Source of the DNA: Martelella endophytica | Lineage (GTDB): Bacteria; Pseudomonadota; Alphaproteobacteria; Rhizobiales; Rhizobiaceae | Assembly: GCF_000960975.1 (NCBI RefSeq) | Contig: NZ_CP010803.1 | Span: 3,439,817-3,503,816 of the forward strand | Length of the DNA: 64,000 bases | Direction of reading: 5' to 3' | Part shown: positions 58,051 through 64,000 of the stretch, one piece after another | Position numbering within the stretch: position 1 is the first letter of the stretch | How the letters are laid out: each line of letters opens with the position of its first letter | Notes under the pieces: generated by a model | The model's input: the letters and a program-made list of their open reading frames with translations, nothing else | Database searches by the model: none | What the model was told of the DNA's origin: nothing | Translations under genes and position numbers: made by a program

Positions 58051-58107
58051 TGGGTGTCATATGCACCTATTGACTGTCAAGCAAAAAATGGGTGCATTTA
58101 ATACCCA
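58051..58107. promoter_or_regulatory. Two 19-bp repressor operators in the leftward control region
   Basis: TGGGTG-N7-CACCTA (58051-58069) and TGGGTG-N7-TACCCA (58089-58107) share the consensus TRGGTR-N7-YACCYA with three sites beside the repressor gene. A TTGACA on the minus strand (58080-58075) lies between them and may be the -35 of the leftward promoter; its -10 is not clear at standard spacing. Confidence 0.7.
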
Positions 58108-58519
58108 TATTGACTTGTGCTATAATCCAACGGCTCTCTGGTCGGAATTTTTAAAAATGTAATGGTGAAGGCGAATTTGCGCTGTTCGAGTAAGCGCAAA
58201 TTACACTCGGTCGCTCCAGCCTTTTCCGGTAAGGGCCAAGCCGTATCGCTTTGATGCGGGTACAAAACTCGCAATTATCCCGCGACTGCTACCAGTGTGG
58301 TTGGATTGATGAATCCACGAGCGCCGTTACGAATGGTACGGATTTCTGCAGCATGGATCGCTCGTCCTGGGGCAGCGGGTGCTCGTCTATGAGCACTGGG
58401 GCAACGAGAAAGATGGCCTCAGAGGCCGCAATCTCGGCAAGATTCCAATCCGTGACCTCCCATCCCGGGGATCTTCTCAGAGTAGGTTGTTTGGTAAGGA
58501 AGAGCGGCGATTCCCGCTT
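58108..58519. other. Stretch between the leftward operators and the repressor gene
   Basis: No firm gene. A perfect hairpin AATTTGCGCT (58174-58183) / AGCGCAAATT (58193-58202) is present. From 58313 to 58531 the plus strand has a 72-codon open frame without a start codon; its translation (for example RYEWYGFLQHGSLVLGQRV near its beginning) looks protein-like, so it may be a decayed gene fragment. It runs 12 bases into the repressor's 3' end. Confidence 0.4.
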
Positions 58520-59167
58520 TCACATCTCTAGCACTGTCCGCCGCACACGTCCGATCACTCGGATAGGGTCTTCGAGATCCGGCGGGGAGACGTCGTGATA
58601 TGAGGCTGGATGAAAAGGAGGGTCTTCGTTAGGGCGATAGCGTTTGTAGGTAGTTGCCCCGGTTTCGTCGCAGACCACATAGCAAGCATTTGGCACTAGA
58701 CGCCGATCATCCAGATTGACAAAAATGATCGATTCCGGCGGAGAAACCTTATTCATTGAATCACCTTCGACCCGCAAGGCAATCCAGCGACCCTGCGGTA
58801 AATCGATCGCAGGAATAGTCGGGTAATCGGTCAACCTGAATACCGCGCTTTGATCGGTAAGTTGGCCCGCACTGACGAATGAAATAAGCGGAACATCTGC
58901 AATATTGGGGAGCGGCTGGTTTTGATCGCGCATCTCGCCACGACCAAAATAAAGCCAGTCAAAAGACACACCAAAAACCTTGGCGTATTCTCGACCGGTA
59001 GTTACGGAAAAACCGTTAGAACCGCGTTCATGTGACTTATAAGTATTCTCGTTCCACCCAAAGCGTGTAGAGAGTTTGCGATACCCGCCTAAATTGGACG
59101 CTTCGCGGGCGATCTTCAAACGTTCGGCACGTTCGCGCTTTTCAATCTGTTCATTTCGATTGCTCAT
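58520..59167 (-). CDS. CI-type repressor with HTH and S24 peptidase domains
   Basis: 215-aa regulator. The N-terminal HTH (residues about 15-60, RLKIAREASNLGGYRKLSTR, then WNENTYKSHERG) is followed by an S24/LexA-type autoprotease: the cleavage site is VSAGQ (Ala-Gly), the nucleophile Ser is in VEGDSMNKV, and the general-base Lys is in TTYKRY. It should maintain lysogeny and be inactivated on DNA damage. Its promoter (-35 TTACAG, -10 TACAAT, 16-bp spacer) overlaps the operators. ATG 59167 gives the standard length. Confidence 0.93.
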   Translation of the reverse strand: MSNRNEQIEKRERAERLKIAREASNLGGYRKLSTRFGWNENTYKSHERGSNGFSVTTGREYAKVFGVSFDWLYFGRGEMRDQNQPLPNIADVPLISFVSAGQLTDQSAVFRLTDYPTIPAIDLPQGRWIALRVEGDSMNKVSPPESIIFVNLDDRRLVPNACYVVCDETGATTYKRYRPNEDPPFHPASYHDVSPPDLEDPIRVIGRVRRTVLEM

Positions 59168-59189
59168 TGCTGTGCCTGTTGTTCGCGTA

Positions 59190-59267
59190 TAGTTGCGAAT
59201 TGTACCTATTTCGTAGGTATCTGTAACACCCATATCGCTTGACATTTGTGGGTGGGAATGGCACCTA
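59190..59267. promoter_or_regulatory. Repressor/Cro control region with three operators
   Basis: Sites TAGTTG-N7-TACCTA (59190-59208, one mismatch), TAGGTA-N7-CACCCA (59214-59232) and TGGGTG-N7-CACCTA (59249-59267) follow TRGGTR-N7-YACCYA. On the minus strand, -35 at 59226-59221 (TTACAG) and -10 at 59204-59199 (TACAAT) form the repressor promoter. On the plus strand a TTGACA at 59239-59244 faces the Cro-like gene. Confidence 0.75.
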
Positions 59268-59273
59268 TTACGT

Positions 59274-59513
59274 ATGACGCATTCTGAAATCATCCTGAAA
59301 TGGCCCTCGATCGCGGAATTTGGGCGCGACATCGGCGTCTCTTATGAGGCTGCGAAGGCCATGCGACGTCGAGGGAGTATTCCCGCTCAGTACTGGGTGC
59401 GGACAGTCAATGCTGCGCGCCGCAGGCAAATAGATGGAGTGGATGTCGCCATCTTGGCGAGACTCGTCGCATGCCACTTGTCAGAAACACTGGGGTTGGC
59501 GGTACCTGAGTGA
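59274..59513 (+). CDS. Cro-like DNA-binding protein
   Basis: 79-aa protein with a short HTH region (PSIAEFGRDIGVSYEAAKAM, then RRRGSIPAQYWVRTVNAARR) typical of small Cro/Fis-like phage regulators. It is divergent from the S24 repressor, with its ATG only 7 bases from the third operator, so it is probably leaderless or has a very short leader. Would act as the early-phase antagonist of the repressor. Confidence 0.85.
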   Translation: MTHSEIILKWPSIAEFGRDIGVSYEAAKAMRRRGSIPAQYWVRTVNAARRRQIDGVDVAILARLVACHLSETLGLAVPE

Positions 59514-59517
59514 CACA

Positions 59518-59853
59518 ATGTCTCCGATACATCTCTCCCCATACCGCATATGCCACGCCGGCATCGAAGACACCTTGCCGACCCTGTGCCGGCAATGCCG
59601 TACCTCTGTGCGGAGCCTCGCACATGGCATGGCTCTTTCCTTCTCCCATTCGCGCGCACCGGGCACCACCTGCCCGAGGCTGCGCGCGGCGCGGACCCGG
59701 CGATCTCCTCCCGGCCGGCCCGCGCGGGGTGCGCCGGAGCGGGCCATGTGGGTGCCTGCTCCGGCGCTGGTGCCCGTCAATCGCTGCGGGCGCCGCCCCA
59801 TCGTTCTCGTGTCCTTCCCGGCTGCACCCGCCGTAGGCGCTCCATCCGACTGA
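59518..59853 (+). CDS. Possible small Cys-containing phage protein
   Basis: A 111-codon frame starting at ATG 59518, 4 bases after the Cro-like stop. Its first 35 residues contain CHAG and CRQC pairs that could be a zinc ribbon. The second half is Arg/Pro-rich and may be non-coding. Apart from this frame the 436-bp region to the next gene shows only a hairpin (GCCGGG-CCTTT-CCCGGC, 59898-59914). Confidence 0.35.
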   Translation: MSPIHLSPYRICHAGIEDTLPTLCRQCRTSVRSLAHGMALSFSHSRAPGTTCPRLRAARTRRSPPGRPARGAPERAMWVPAPALVPVNRCGRRPIVLVSFPAAPAVGAPSD

Positions 59854-59949
59854 CCTGACCCTAAACCGCGATCCCCCGTCCCGCCATGGGAAACGACGCC
59901 GGGCCTTTCCCGGCGCGCATGGCTTTTGTTGTTTTCGAAAGGGAGAGAC

Positions 59950-60453
59950 ATGGCCGAAGAGCCCTCCATCGATCCGTTCATCCTGACCATCCGCTGCGCC
60001 CAGCGCGACCTGATCAAAAGGGCAGGGGGGATCGAGCGCGTTGCCCTGATCACCAACCGCTCGACCAGTGCCGTCGGCCGCTGGAACGGCAAGCGCGATA
60101 CCGACATCATGCCGATCCCGGTGGTCAGGATCCTGGAAGAGGATACCGATGCACCATTGGTGACCGAGGCGATGGCCGCGGCTGCCGGTCGCAGACTGAC
60201 GGAATCGGATGAGCGCAGCAGGACGGCACTGTCGCTGATCCAGTGCATGGCGGGCGATCAGGCCAGCGAAGGCGAGCTGATGAGCACGATCCTCGAAGCA
60301 CTGGCCGACGGTCATGTGACGCCGACCGAGGCGCAGCTCTGCCTGCAGAAGCTCTCCGACAAGGAAATCAGCGAGGATCGGCTGAAGCGCTGCCTGATCG
60401 GCGCGATTGCCGGCGGTGGTCTTTCGGTGATCGACGGAAAAACCGGCCGATGA
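59950..60453 (+). CDS. CII-like phage regulator
   Basis: 167-aa protein. IRCAQRDLIKRAGGIERVAL followed by NRSTSAVGRWNGKRD (residues about 14-50) is an HTH-like pattern seen in CII-type regulators of alphaproteobacterial phages, and VVRILEEDTDAPLVTEAMA follows. The second half is a helical domain. The ATG at 59950 has a strong AAAGGGAGAGA. It starts the rightward operon, all later genes overlapping each other. Confidence 0.75.
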   Translation: MAEEPSIDPFILTIRCAQRDLIKRAGGIERVALITNRSTSAVGRWNGKRDTDIMPIPVVRILEEDTDAPLVTEAMAAAAGRRLTESDERSRTALSLIQCMAGDQASEGELMSTILEALADGHVTPTEAQLCLQKLSDKEISEDRLKRCLIGAIAGGGLSVIDGKTGR

Positions 60454-60695
60454 CGGGCACAGATCTTTCGCCACGCATCTCCTGCCATCTCGTCTCGGTG
60501 GCCGGGTTCAGCTTTTGCCGCTGCGGCTGGAGCGATCATCCGATGATCGAGGCGCCCTGTGCGGATGCACAGGAGGAGGCCGAAGATGCGGCCATCCGCA
60601 GGATGATCGAAAGCGGCACAGACTGGCGGCCGCGTGAAGTCTTTCTGGCGGACGGATCCGGCCTGACGCCCGGTCGGAAGGCTGGTGCAGCATGA
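60450..60695 (+). CDS. Small Cys/His phage protein of unknown function
   Basis: 81-aa protein overlapping the previous gene by 4 bp (ATGA). The first part has C and H residues (ISCHLVSVAGFSFCRCGWSD) that may bind zinc; the rest is charged and helical. No known family is recognised. It is itself overlapped by the GcrA-like gene (ATGA). Confidence 0.7.
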   Translation: MTGTDLSPRISCHLVSVAGFSFCRCGWSDHPMIEAPCADAQEEAEDAAIRRMIESGTDWRPREVFLADGSGLTPGRKAGAA

Positions 60696-61201
60696 AGTAC
60701 TGGGACCGTCAGGAGATCGAGGCAATGGCCGCGATGCGCCGGGATGGCAAGGCGCTGACGGCGATTGCCAAAGCGTGGGGTGTCTCGCGCATGGTCGTTG
60801 CCGGCATTGCCCGCCGCAATCCGGACCTGTTTCCCGTCAGGGAGAGGAAGACCGAAGCGGAGAAGGCAGCCGCCATCGAGGCCGAACGCAAGGCGAAGGC
60901 GGCAAGGCTTCTGGCAAGGCGGAAGAAGAAGCCTGCACCCGCTGCCATCGATGCCCCGATCCGCAGGCAGGTGCCGATCGAGGCCTATGACACACAGCAC
61001 ATGCAGCTGCCTGGCAGTCCCACCGTGCCGTTCATCGACTGCGGCGAATTCCGCTGCCGGCTGGTGCTGACCCCGGGCGGCGAACGGCTCGGTCCGGATG
61101 CACCCTGCTGTGGGCGACCGGTGGCAGAAGGTGCTGCCTACTGCCCGGAACACCAGAAGCTGATGTACCGCCCTTACGAGAGGAGGACACCGGCATGGTG
61201 A
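60692..61201 (+). CDS. GcrA-like cell-cycle-type regulator
   Basis: 169-aa protein with an N-terminal HTH-like part (QEIEAMAAMRRDGKALTAIA, then WGVSRMVVAGIARRNP) and a C-terminal Cys/His cluster DCGEFRCRLVL, CCGRPV and YCPEHQKLMYRP that matches the GcrA C-terminus, which binds sigma-70 and controls methylated promoters in alphaproteobacteria. A phage copy could redirect host transcription. The middle is a charged linker. It overlaps both neighbours. Confidence 0.8.
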   Translation: MKYWDRQEIEAMAAMRRDGKALTAIAKAWGVSRMVVAGIARRNPDLFPVRERKTEAEKAAAIEAERKAKAARLLARRKKKPAPAAIDAPIRRQVPIEAYDTQHMQLPGSPTVPFIDCGEFRCRLVLTPGGERLGPDAPCCGRPVAEGAAYCPEHQKLMYRPYERRTPAW

Positions 61202-61938
61202 TGGCATCGCCTTCCTCACCTCCGATGCGGATCCTGATCGGCTGCGAGACCTCGGGCGTTGTCCGTCGGGCCTTTGCAGCGCTCGGTCATGACGTCTGGT
61301 CGTGCGATCTGTTGCCAGCCGAAGATGGCAGCAACCGTCACATGGTCTGCGATATCCGCGAGATCCTCAATGACGGCTGGGACCTGCTGGCAGTGATGCA
61401 TCCGCCCTGCACACGGCTCTGCAACAGCGGGGTGCGCTGGCTGTCGGGTCCGCCAACCAATCCGCCGGGCGAGACCACGGCCGACGAGAAACAGGCATGG
61501 CCGTCGCTCTCCACCGAAGCCCGCCGCATCATCATGTGGCGGCTTCTCGATGAAGGGGCGTCCCTGTTCTCGGCCTGCTGGAATGCACCCATCGAACGGA
61601 TCGCCGTGGAAAACCCTGTGATGCACCGGCATGCCAAGGCCCGGATTGCAGGCTATGCCCCGCCGGCCCAGACGGTTCAGCCGTGGTGGTTCGGCGATCA
61701 GGCGTTCAAGGCGACCTCGCTCTATCTGCGTGGCCTGCCGAAACTGACACCGACCGACAGGCTGACCCCGCCGAAGCCCGGCACGGACGAGCACCGCCGC
61801 TGGTCGATTGTCCATCGTGCTCCACCCGGAGCGGACCGCTGGCGGCTGCGCTCCCGGACATATCCGGGCATTGCAGCTGCGATGGCAGCGCAATGGGGCG
61901 GTTATGCAGAGGGCGCCATGCGGGAGACCTCCGCATGA
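61195..61938 (+). CDS. DNA cytosine methyltransferase-like protein
   Basis: 247-aa protein. Motif I-like MRILIGCETSGVVRRAFAAL near residue 11, PPCT motif (MHPPCTRLCNSGVRWL) near residue 66 resembling the catalytic PCQ of C5 methyltransferases, and ENP motif in VENPVMHRHA near residue 139. No target-recognition domain is evident, so it may be a short C5-MTase-like family. ATG 61195 has AGGAGG eight bases upstream. It may methylate phage DNA. Confidence 0.78.
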   Translation: MVMASPSSPPMRILIGCETSGVVRRAFAALGHDVWSCDLLPAEDGSNRHMVCDIREILNDGWDLLAVMHPPCTRLCNSGVRWLSGPPTNPPGETTADEKQAWPSLSTEARRIIMWRLLDEGASLFSACWNAPIERIAVENPVMHRHAKARIAGYAPPAQTVQPWWFGDQAFKATSLYLRGLPKLTPTDRLTPPKPGTDEHRRWSIVHRAPPGADRWRLRSRTYPGIAAAMAAQWGGYAEGAMRETSA

Positions 61939-62696
61939 GCACCACGGCAACACACACCCAGACACCCGTCCGCCACTTCGAGCGCACCACCGTCGCGCAC
62001 GGCAGCAGCATGGCCGCAGCCCTGCGGATCGTCTGCGGCTGCTGCGAGGCGAGCGGCTACGCGATCCTCACCGCCACGCTCCGGCAGGCCCCACCCGAGG
62101 CGATCACGGATCACTTCCGCACCGGCGGCTGGAAGGTCGGCGCAACACCGGCAGACGACCGGTGCCCGGCCTGCCGGCGCAGAACCTCAGTCACAAACCG
62201 AACGAAAGGACAGGACATGGCAACCGCAAAGCCGCGAAAGGCTGCAACGAAGGCCTTCGCCGTCAAGGCAACGACAGCCCTCACAGCAGCCCCGGCGCCC
62301 ACAGAGGCTATCACCACCGCACCGCAGGCAGACCCGCCACCGGCGATGGACCGGGAAGACCGGCGGATCATCACCGAGAAGCTGGATGACGTCTATGGTG
62401 ATCGCGGCTATCGCGGATCCTGGACCGATGCGACACTCGCCCGGGATCTCAATGTCCCGCGGGCCTGGGTGAGCGACGTCCGCGAGGCCTTCTTCGGTCC
62501 GGAGGGCAGCAATCCGCTGCTCGACGAATACACGGCCGAGAAGGAAGGCTTTGACCGTCTCCATGCCGGCTTCATGGCTGCCCGCAAGGCCCACTGCGAG
62601 GAACATGACCGGCTGTTGAAGCTGGCGCTGGATCTTTCCGGCAAGGCCGACGAGATTGCCCGCATCGGCAAGCGGATCGAGCGGGAACTCGGCTGA
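61935..62696 (+). CDS. Phage protein with zinc-ribbon part and unknown C-terminal domain
   Basis: 253-aa frame with no internal stop. The first 94 residues contain CGCC and CPAC pairs (VCGCCEASGYA, then RCPACRRRTS) like a zinc ribbon; the rest is a helical DNA-binding-like domain including DLNVPRAWVSDVREAFFG. A strong internal AAAGGACAGGAC precedes an ATG at 62217, so a second product of 159 aa is possible. The ATG at 61935 overlaps the methyltransferase stop by 4 bp. Confidence 0.7.
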   Translation: MSTTATHTQTPVRHFERTTVAHGSSMAAALRIVCGCCEASGYAILTATLRQAPPEAITDHFRTGGWKVGATPADDRCPACRRRTSVTNRTKGQDMATAKPRKAATKAFAVKATTALTAAPAPTEAITTAPQADPPPAMDREDRRIITEKLDDVYGDRGYRGSWTDATLARDLNVPRAWVSDVREAFFGPEGSNPLLDEYTAEKEGFDRLHAGFMAARKAHCEEHDRLLKLALDLSGKADEIARIGKRIERELG

Positions 62697-63139
62697 TGAC
62701 CCCGGTTGCCGCCCTCATAGCCGATCTGGTGCGTGCAGGCGTCGATGCCGATCTGATCGGACGGACGGCTGCAGCGCTGGCCGAGCGCGAACCCGTGTTC
62801 GTGCCGGCAGGCGAAGAAACCGACGTGGTCGCAGAAGGCCATGGCGGCCGTTCGGCTGCGGCCAGACGGCAGGCACGTTATCGGGCACGGAGGGCGGCAA
62901 ACCCTGATGCAGACCGTAACGCAGGCATAACGCGTTACGTAACGCGTGACGGTGAGCAGGATGCAGGCGATAACGGCGGAGCCCCTTCGATTGCGGGCGA
63001 ACCGGCAGATCGGACCGCAGCCGGTGACCCCTCAGACCGTAACGCGGCGTTACGCTGCGTTACGGGTGACGTAACGCGTTACGGTGAGCTGCAAAAAGAC
63101 ACTTCCCCCCAAACCCCTATCAGAAAAATTCCCCCCTGA
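62696..63139 (+). CDS. Phage replication-like protein, N-terminal part (frame broken)
   Basis: 147-aa frame beginning MTPVAALIADLVRAGVDADL, with an Arg-rich segment (ARRQARYRARRAANPDADRN) typical of the start of rhizobial phage replication proteins, then repeats around ITRYVTRDGEQ and RCVTGDVTRYGE. It stops at 63139. The -1 frame downstream is open from 63088 to 63765 and continues like the same family (RHFPPNPYQKNSPL onwards), so the gene is probably one protein split at the A-run near 63092-63096, either by mutation, sequencing error or programmed slippage. The ATG shares a base with the previous stop. Confidence 0.65.
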   Translation: MTPVAALIADLVRAGVDADLIGRTAAALAEREPVFVPAGEETDVVAEGHGGRSAAARRQARYRARRAANPDADRNAGITRYVTRDGEQDAGDNGGAPSIAGEPADRTAAGDPSDRNAALRCVTGDVTRYGELQKDTSPQTPIRKIPP

Positions 63140-63765
63140 AAGAAAAGGCCCCTAAAGGGGCCCAAAAGAAAGCTCCCCCCATCGGGGCTGAAGCGGGTCT
63201 GTTTGCAGCAGAACCGGATGCCGGTCTCAACACCGGTCCCGGGGCAGGTCTCAGGGCCGACCTCGGAGGCGAACCGGAGAGGGCAGGGGCAACAGGCGAC
63301 ACCGTCAGCACCGGCAAGCGCCGGTCCCGTCGACACGGTGGCGATATCACCGGGCTGACGGCGGAGTTCGATGACGCTGTCTGGCCGATCTATCCGCAGA
63401 AGGTTGCCCGCAAGACGGCGCTGAAGGCATGGGCCTCGGCACGGCAGCGCGCCGACTTCGACACGATCATCGCCGGGCTGAAGCGCTATGTCGCCAAGAC
63501 CGACGACCGGCCGTGGTGCAATCTCTCGACATGGCTCAATCAGGACCGCTGGACCGACAGGCCGGCCCCGGACCCCGTGTCCACGCCCGCCGCATCATCG
63601 GCCCGGTCGCCGCCATGGCCGCCATCACGCGCTGATCATCTGCGTGAACACCACAGGCGGGCGCAGGCATCCTTCGACAAACGCACAGGGCAGAACAATG
63701 GCAAACGAGATGCAGACATCATCGACATCGACAGAACTGACTGGACGGTTGAGGGCCGCACTTGA
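63088..63765 (+). pseudogene. Out-of-frame continuation of the replication-like gene
   Basis: Open frame of 225 codons without ATG, GTG or TTG in its first two thirds. It encodes a Lys/Pro linker (PLKEKAPKGAQKKAPPIG) and a conserved-looking domain EFDDAVWPIYPQKVARKTALK, then LKRYVAKTDDRPWCNLSTWL, which matches the C-terminal part of phage replication proteins (FWxxYPxKxxxxxA...HPATWLN-like). The TGA is at 63763-63765. Confidence 0.6.
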
Positions 63766-64000
63766 ACCGGCAGGTGCACACCGCTCCGACCTGATGCTGG
63801 CGAAGCTGATGCAGTACGGCTTCATCCTCCCCGACAGCATCGATCCGGAGATGGCACCGGAACTTTATGCGGACGTGCTGAGGGACAAGCCTGTCGGTGC
63901 CATGCGCCGAGTGTTCGAGAACCTCAGGCTTGGCCGCTATGAGCGCTTCCGCTCCTTCCTGCCAAAACCGCCCGAACTCTCCGCCCTCGTCGATGACGCC
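63698..64000 (+). CDS. Phage protein of unknown function (3' partial)
   Basis: Frame open from ATG 63698 to the window end (101 codons), overlapping the preceding coding frame by 68 bp. Begins MANEMQTSSTSTELTGRLRA; an LMLAKLMQYGFILPD segment follows. It is Arg/Leu/Glu-rich and helical with no recognised domain. Reading direction and dense packing support it as the next gene of the rightward operon. Confidence 0.65.
   Translation, partial: MANEMQTSSTSTELTGRLRAALEPAGAHRSDLMLAKLMQYGFILPDSIDPEMAPELYADVLRDKPVGAMRRVFENLRLGRYERFRSFLPKPPELSALVDDA

Noticed and set aside
58110..58126. TTGACT and TATAAT on the plus strand as a promoter
   Set aside because: Spacing between the hexamers is only 5 bases and no downstream plus-strand gene is supported.
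58251..58598. 115-codon plus-strand frame beginning MMRVQNSQ
   Set aside because: Overlaps the repressor 3' end and shows Ser/Arg-rich shadow-type composition; only a fragment (RDCYQCGWIDEST) looks protein-like.
63128..63160. -1 frameshift at CCCCCC-TGA with the GGCCCC/GGGGCC hairpin as stimulator
   Set aside because: The -1 frame already reads family-like (PNPYQKNSP) upstream of this point, so the frame change should be earlier, near the A-run at 63092.

Overview
The window reads as a chromosomal segment of a GC-rich alphaproteobacterium of the Rhizobiales (Hyphomicrobiales), probably Rhizobiaceae-like. The pointers are a single-chain GcvP behind a tandem glycine riboswitch, a short MetG without a C-terminal tRNA-binding domain, the rlpA-tmk-holB-metG-tatD-MBL block, an ATP12-type F1 chaperone, many ABC uptake systems with LysR regulators, and a GcrA-like protein in the phage region. 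Species cannot be named from the sequence alone.

Layout. 1-6972: 5'-truncated sulfatase, then a minus-strand catabolic cluster (two-subunit ThDP decarboxylase, CMP/dCMP-type deaminase, NMT1-type ABC importer, LysR). 7165-17207: a LysR regulator divergent from a peptide-type ABC importer interleaved with two DAO-type FAD oxidoreductases, a RidA imine deaminase and an FMN alpha-hydroxyacid-oxidase-like protein with altered active-site residues; this looks like an amine or amino-acid oxidation module. 17561-23950: tRNA-Ser and a housekeeping block. 24291-28846: polyamine-type ABC operon. 28902-36145: assorted small exported proteins, including a caspase-like/SH3 protein with two downstream partners and an Ntn hydrolase. 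36278-37771: one AT-rich membrane-protein gene of foreign character. 37885-42521: gcvPHT operon under a glycine riboswitch. 42689-54477: housekeeping and metabolic genes (crcB, rluC-type, two tandem HAD phosphatases, ATP12, TetR, ilvC, cupin, dehydratase, Lrp, aminotransferase, Nudix, PhzF).

From 54613 to the right edge an integrative element (prophage or phage-derived island) begins at the 3' end of tRNA-Lys(CTT). It has a lambdoid-like early layout: a leftward operon (53-aa protein, 56-aa single-TM protein, two unknown proteins, excisionase-like protein, tyrosine integrase), an S24-type CI repressor, a divergent Cro-like protein, then a tightly overlapped rightward operon (CII-like regulator, small Cys protein, GcrA-like regulator, C5-methyltransferase-like protein, zinc-ribbon/unknown protein, and a replication-like gene that is split by a frameshift and contains origin-like palindromic repeats). 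Five copies of a 19-bp operator, TRGGTR-N7-YACCYA, lie in the two control regions (one copy has a mismatch), which suggests that one repressor governs both early operons. The right end of the element lies outside the window.

The most interesting items are the operator set and early-control architecture, the frameshifted replication gene with in-gene repeats, the FMN enzyme lacking the family's catalytic His in an oxidase/RidA operon, the caspase-like gene cluster, and the AT-rich membrane gene. Function assignments rest on recognisable motifs in the translated sequence; no database search was run.
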